This document shows positions 45,901 to 53,062 of a stretch of DNA of 64,000 nt, piece after piece; the stretch's first letter is position 1, and each line of letters opens with the position of its first letter. The stretch covers positions 1,620,001 through 1,684,000 of the forward strand of contig JAZGTN010000119.1 in NCBI GenBank assembly GCA_037783415.1, given 5' to 3'. The notes beneath the pieces are model-generated. The model did not search any database and was not told where the DNA came from. It saw only the letters and a list, made by a program, of their open reading frames with translations. The position numbers and the translations under genes are program-made. The DNA is from Leptasterias polaris. Its lineage: Eukaryota > Echinodermata > Asteroidea > Forcipulatida > Asteriidae.

Positions 45901-48900
45901 GCATTAATTGTTGCAAAGTGTTCTTTACTGTTGAGAAGATTTGAAGGGACTTGCATTAATTGTTGCAAAGTGTTCTTTACTGTTGAGAAGATTTGAAGGG
46001 ACTTGCATTAATTGTTGCAAAGTGTTCTTTACTGTTGAGAAGATTTGAAGGGACTTGCATTAATTGTTGCAAAGTGTTCTTTACTGTTGAGAAGATTTGA
46101 AGGGACTTGCATTAATTGTTGCAAAGTGTTCTTTACTGTTGAGAAGATTTGAAGGGACTTGCATTAATTGTTGCAAAGTGTTCTTTACTGTTGAGAAGAT
46201 TTGAAGGGACTTGCATTAATTGTTGCAAAGTGTTCTTTACTGTTGAGAAGATTTGAAGGGACTTGCATTAATTGTTGCAAAGTGTTCTTTACTGTTGAGA
46301 AGATTTGAAGGGACTTGCATTAATTGTTGCAAAGTGTTCTTTACTGTTGAGAAGATTTGAAGGGACTTGCATTAATTGTTGCAAAGTGTTCTTTACTGTT
46401 GAGAAGATTTGAAGGGACTTGCATTAATTGTTGCAAAGTGTTCTTTACTGTTGAGAAGATTTGAAGGGACTTGCATTAATTGTTGCAAAGTGTTCTTTAC
46501 TGTTGAGAAGATTTGAAGGGACTTGCATTAATTGTTGCAAAGTGTTCTTTACTGTTGAGAAGATTTGAAGGGACTTGCATTAATTGTTGCAAAGTGTTCT
46601 TTACTGTTGAGAAGATTTGAAGGGACTTGCATTAATTGTTGCAAAGTGTTCTTTACTGTTGAGAAGATTTGAAGGGACTTGCATTAATTGTTGCAAAGTG
46701 TTCTTTACTGTTGAGAAGATTTGAAGGGACTTGCATTAATTGTTGCAAAGTGTTCTTTACTGTTGAGAAGATTTGAAGGGACTTGCATTAATTGTTGCAA
46801 AGTGTTCTTTACTGTTGAGAAGATTTGAAGGGACTTGCATTAATTGTTGCAAAGTGTTCTTTACTGTTGAGAAGATTTGAAGGGACTTGCATTAATTGTT
46901 GCAAAGTGTTCTTTACTGTTGAGAAGATTTGAAGGGACTTGCATTAATTGTTGCAAAGTGTTCTTTACTGTTGAGAAGATTTGAAGGGACTTGCATTAAT
47001 TGTTGCAAAGTGTTCTTTACTGTTGAGAAGATTTGAAGGGACTTGCATTAATTGTTGCAAAGTGTTCTTTACTGTTGAGAAGATTTGAAGGGACTTGCAT
47101 TAATTGTTGCAAAGTGTTCTTTACTGTTGAGAAGATTTGAAGGGACTTGCATTAATTGTTGCAAAGTGTTCTTTACTGTTGAGAAGATTTGAAGGGACTT
47201 GCATTAATTGTTGCAAAGTGTTCTTTACTGTTGAGAAGATTTGAAGGGACTTGCATTAATTGTTGCAAAGTGTTCTTTACTGTTGAGAAGATTTGAAGGG
47301 ACTTGCATTAATTGTTGCAAAGTGTTCTTTACTGTTGAGAAGATTTGAAGGGACTTGCATTAATTGTTGCAAAGTGTTCTTTACTGTTGAGAAGATTTGA
47401 AGGGACTTGCATTAATTGTTGCAAAGTGTTCTTTACTGTTGAGAAGATTTGAAGGGACTTGCATTAATTGTTGCAAAGTGTTCTTTACTGTTGAGAAGAT
47501 TTGAAGGGACTTGCATTAATTGTTGCAAAGTGTTCTTTACTGTTGAGAAGATTTGAAGGGACTTGCATTAATTGTTGCAAAGTGTTCTTTACTGTTGAGA
47601 AGATTTGAAGGGACTTGCATTAATTGTTGCAAAGTGTTCTTTACTGTTGAGAAGATTTGAAGGGACTTGCATTAATTGTTGCAAAGTGTTCTTTACTGTT
47701 GAGAAGATTTGAAGGGACTTGCATTAATTGTTGCAAAGTGTTCTTTACTGTTGAGAAGATTTGAAGGGACTTGCATTAATTGTTGCAAAGTGTTCTTTAC
47801 TGTTGAGAAGATTTGAAGGGACTTGCATTAATTGTTGCAAAGTGTTCTTTACTGTTGAGAAGATTTGAAGGGACTTGCATTAATTGTTGCAAAGTGTTCT
47901 TTACTGTTGAGAAGATTTGAAGGGACTTGCATTAATTGTTGCAAAGTGTTCTTTACTGTTGAGAAGATTTGAAGGGACTTGCATTAATTGTTGCAAAGTG
48001 TTCTTTACTGTTGAGAAGATTTGAAGGGACTTGCATTAATTGTTGCAAAGTGTTCTTTACTGTTGAGAAGATTTGAAGGGACTTGCATTAATTGTTGCAA
48101 AGTGTTCTTTACTGTTGAGAAGATTTGAAGGGACTTGCATTAATTGTTGCAAAGTGTTCTTTACTGTTGAGAAGATTTGAAGGGACTTGCATTAATTGTT
48201 GCAAAGTGTTCTTTACTGTTGAGAAGATTTGAAGGGACTTGCATTAATTGTTGCAAAGTGTTCTTTACTGTTGAGAAGATTTGAAGGGACTTGCATTAAT
48301 TGTTGCAAAGTGTTCTTTACTGTTGAGAAGATTTGAAGGGACTTGCATTAATTGTTGCAAAGTGTTCTTTACTGTTGAGAAGATTTGAAGGGACTTGCAT
48401 TAATTGTTGCAAAGTGTTCTTTACTGTTGAGAAGATTTGAAGGGACTTGCATTAATTGTTGCAAAGTGTTCTTTACTGTTGAGAAGATTTGAAGGGACTT
48501 GCATTAATTGTTGCAAAGTGTTCTTTACTGTTGAGAAGATTTGAAGGGACTTGCATTAATTGTTGCAAAGTGTTCTTTACTGTTGAGAAGATTTGAAGGG
48601 ACTTGCATTAATTGTTGCAAAGTGTTCTTTACTGTTGAGAAGATTTGAAGGGACTTGCATTAATTGTTGCAAAGTGTTCTTTACTGTTGAGAAGATTTGA
48701 AGGGACTTGCATTAATTGTTGCAAAGTGTTCTTTACTGTTGAGAAGATTTGAAGGGACTTGCATTAATTGTTGCAAAGTGTTCTTTACTGTTGAGAAGAT
48801 TTGAAGGGACTTGCATTAATTGTTGCAAAGTGTTCTTTACTGTTGAGAAGATTTGAAGGGACTTGCATTAATTGTTGCAAAGTGTTCTTTACTGTTGAGA

Positions 48901-51900
48901 AGATTTGAAGGGACTTGCATTAATTGTTGCAAAGTGTTCTTTACTGTTGAGAAGATTTGAAGGGACTTGCATTAATTGTTGCAAAGTGTTCTTTACTGTT
49001 GAGAAGATTTGAAGGGACTTGCATTAATTGTTGCAAAGTGTTCTTTACTGTTGAGAAGATTTGAAGGGACTTGCATTAATTGTTGCAAAGTGTTCTTTAC
49101 TGTTGAGAAGATTTGAAGGGACTTGCATTAATTGTTGCAAAGTGTTCTTTACTGTTGAGAAGATTTGAAGGGACTTGCATTAATTGTTGCAAAGTGTTCT
49201 TTACTGTTGAGAAGATTTGAAGGGACTTGCATTAATTGTTGCAAAGTGTTCTTTACTGTTGAGAAGATTTGAAGGGACTTGCATTAATTGTTGCAAAGTG
49301 TTCTTTACTGTTGAGAAGATTTGAAGGGACTTGCATTAATTGTTGCAAAGTGTTCTTTACTGTTGAGAAGATTTGAAGGGACTTGCATTAATTGTTGCAA
49401 AGTGTTCTTTACTGTTGAGAAGATTTGAAGGGACTTGCATTAATTGTTGCAAAGTGTTCTTTACTGTTGAGAAGATTTGAAGGGACTTGCATTAATTGTT
49501 GCAAAGTGTTCTTTACTGTTGAGAAGATTTGAAGGGACTTGCATTAATTGTTGCAAAGTGTTCTTTACTGTTGAGAAGATTTGAAGGGACTTGCATTAAT
49601 TGTTGCAAAGTGTTCTTTACTGTTGAGAAGATTTGAAGGGACTTGCATTAATTGTTGCAAAGTGTTCTTTACTGTTGAGAAGATTTGAAGGGACTTGCAT
49701 TAATTGTTGCAAAGTGTTCTTTACAAAAAGAAGCTAAGCACAAAAAGAAGCTAAGCACAAAAAGAAGCTAAGCACAAAAAGAAGCTAAGCACAAAAAGAT
49801 GCTAAGCACAAAAAGAAGCTAAGCACAAAAAGAAGCTAAGCACAAAAAGATGCTAAGCACAAAAAGAAGCTAAGCACAAAAAGATGCTAAGCACAAAAAG
49901 ATGCTAAGCACAAAAAGAAGCTAAGCACAAAAAGAAGCTAAGCACAAAAAGATGCTAAGCACAAAAAGAAGCTAAGCACAAAAAGATGCTAAGCACAAAA
50001 AGATGCTAAGCACAAAACGATCGTCACACAGTCTTGAGTCGCATGGTCTTGAGTCACGCGGTCTTGAGTCACGCGGTCTTGAGTCACGCGGTCTTGAGTC
50101 ACATGGTCTTGAGTCACATGGTCTTGAGTCACATGGTCTTGAGTCAGTCTTGAGTCACAGTCTTGAGTCACATGATCTTGAGTCACATGATCTTGAGTCA
50201 CATGTTCTTGAGTCACGCAGACTTGAGTCAGTCTTGAGTCACATGGTCTTGAGTCACGCTGTCTTGAGTCACATGGTCTTGAGTCACACAGTCTTGAGTC
50301 ACACAGTCTTGAGTCACATGATCTTGAGTCACATGGTCTTGAGTCACGCAGACTTGAGTCACGCAGTCTTGAGTCACACAGTCTTGAGTCACACGGTCTT
50401 GAGTCACATGGTCTTGAGTCACACGGTCTTGAGTCACACGGTCTTGAGTCACACGGTCTTGAGTCACACGGTCTTGAGTCACACGGTCTTGAGTCACACG
50501 GTCTTGAGTCACACGGTCTTGAGTCACACGGTCTTGAGTCACACGGTCTTGAGTCACACGGTCTTGAGTCACACGGTCTTGAGTCACACGGTCTTCAGTC
50601 ACACGGTCTTCAGTCACACGGTCTTCAGTCACATGGTGTTGTTCAAACATATTACCTCACTTAAAAATACATTTTCTATTTTTTCTCTGGGTTAGGCTAG
50701 CTCCTAAGGGACGTTTGATTATCATTGGGTTTGTCTCGGTGTATCCTGAAGACAGTACTGTTAATGTATCGCATTTGACGGCAAAAGAATTGATGAAGGT
50801 AAGTTACAAGTAAAAAAATACACGTTTGGTAAATATTCTAAACTGAAATCTTGCTTTTACAGGTGTATAATTTAATACACAACAGCAATATATAGAGTTA
50901 ATGAAGATTGTTCATATGCTGCATTTTAACCACCTCTCACCATGGTGGCACTGGTTCAAATCAAAGCTTAGGTCATTGTGAGTGGAGGTTCGCGTTGGTT
51001 CTCTCTTGTGCCATGAGAGCGGTTTTCTCCGGGCCCTCCGTTTTTCTCCCTCCGTAAAAACCATACACTTTCAATCTCTTGCTGTGCTCCGTGTTCATAT
51101 ATGGGTTGATGTGGCTGGCTGCCAACAGGTAGTTCTACAAGGGCAGATAGTTTTACGAGTGCACAGTTATTTATGAGGTGTTGTGGCTGAGCGGATAAGA
51201 GCACCGGACTCAAGCTCTGGTGTTTCTGCTCAGCAGAGTGTGGGTTCGAGCCCCGGTCGTGACACTTGTGTCCTTAAGCAAGACACTTAACCATTATTGC
51301 TTCGTCCTTCGAATGGGACGTAAAGCCGTTGGTCCTGTGTGTTGTGTAATGCACGTAAAAGAACCCAGTGCACTTATTGTAAAGAGAAGGGGTTCGCCCC
51401 GGTGTTCCTGGTTTGATCGGCTGCATATTGCGCCTCAGCACCTTGTAAACCATTACATGGTGCTATGTAAAGGAATAGGTCTCAAACTTCAAAAAGTAGC
51501 TCCACATATACCTTGCAGGAAAAATACTGACTGTTGAAGCGCCTTGAGCGTCACTGAGTGACGGATATGAGCGCTATATAAGAAGCCATTATTAATTATT
51601 AATTATTTATTCATTAATTAATTAATTAATATTCAACCACACCAACCCTGTGCAGTTTTTTAGTTTCAAATGGTTAGTCAACTCGTTGGCAAATATTTGG
51701 AAAAGGGATCACAATAGGCCATGCAAGTCCCACACGAATTCGAACATTGGGTGGCGATAAAAAGTTTGTTTACTTACGCGTTGAAGCAATGCATTTGAGA
51801 CCAAAGTGATCCCAAAAATATTTGAATATGCGGGATACTCGCACAGTCTATTTTATGAGTACTAACCTGAATTATTTGTGCTTCTATATGGCAGGTTCTC

Positions 51901-52954
51901 ACCTCCTCCCACACCGTGAGTGGATTTTACTTATTCCACTACAGAAATAAGTGGGGCGAGTCATTCGCCAGACAGGCAGAACATTTGGCCAAGGGGTCAG
52001 TCAAGGTCAACCTCGATTACGGCAAGAACTCGGAGAAAGGGCCGTTTAAAGGCCTTGAGGGCATTGCAGATGCAGTAGAGGTAAGACTTCATTGTGCCCC
52101 GGTATTAAACCCTGCCCCACAGGGGTTTCCCTTAACTTGTTTTTCCCACATGTATTCAAAAAAAAATTCAAAACGTTAAAGAAACAACACGGAAGTGAAG
52201 TATTTTCAAACGATTTTATCCCTTAATTGCTGCCCTAAATTATACATTTTCCATCAACAACCATTTTCATGGATTCGGGATTTGAGGATCGGTTGTTTTG
52301 AACCTTGTTTACAATCTTGTTTACAATCAAATCTTCGCGAATCAACGATCGGTCGACAACGCACATTGAGAAAAGATTCAATGACCTGTGCCCCGCAACG
52401 CCCTCTATCGGCAAAAGTTGTAGATGTTTGATTAGACTTAATCCAAAGCTTTGTATTGTACACAATCTGCAGGTGTGCTGCGCAATGTGCGGCAATTCTT
52501 TTGCCCACCATGATGACTGCCGAGCTAATGTCCTTCATGTTGTTTAGAGCTAATTTAGAAAATAGAATTAGCTGGTGCAAACTGCTCTCTTTATGTGGTA
52601 TAAATGCAAACAAATAGTTAGTGGCCCGACCTTTCAACCCTAGCAGTCTTTCTTGAAGGCTAAATTTAAATACACCGTATCTTAGAGAAGATTGCATCCG
52701 CACATAAAAGCTTTAGTAATAATATAAACAGAACTGAGAAGTCTCCCGAATTCCGAATATTCTATTCCGCGGAAGTAGAATAAAAAGCAAGACAAGTTCT
52801 CAAAGAACAAAATCTACCTCTAGCAAGCAGTGTTGGAGTCAAGACCTCAAAGTCCGAGACCGAGACCGAGACCTTGCAGTCCGAGACCGAGACCGAGACC
52901 GAGACCTTGCAGTCCGAGACCGAGACCGAGACTGAGACCTTACAGTCCGAGACA

Positions 52955-52986
<32 letters not shown>

Positions 52987-53029
52987 AACCGAACAGTCCG
53001 AGACCGAGACCGAGACCGAGACCTTACAG

Positions 53030-53062
<33 letters not shown>

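Noticed and set aside
43677..49724. Regular repeat-spacer look suggesting a CRISPR array
   Set aside because: The whole 52-bp unit repeats with no variable spacers, in a eukaryotic intron. It is a satellite.
50003..50695. 230-codon frame (SHTVL repeats) and a minus-strand THVTQD-type frame
   Set aside because: A product of the 15-bp (5-codon) period. The same DNA is open on both strands, and it ends just before PTGR3 exon 10.
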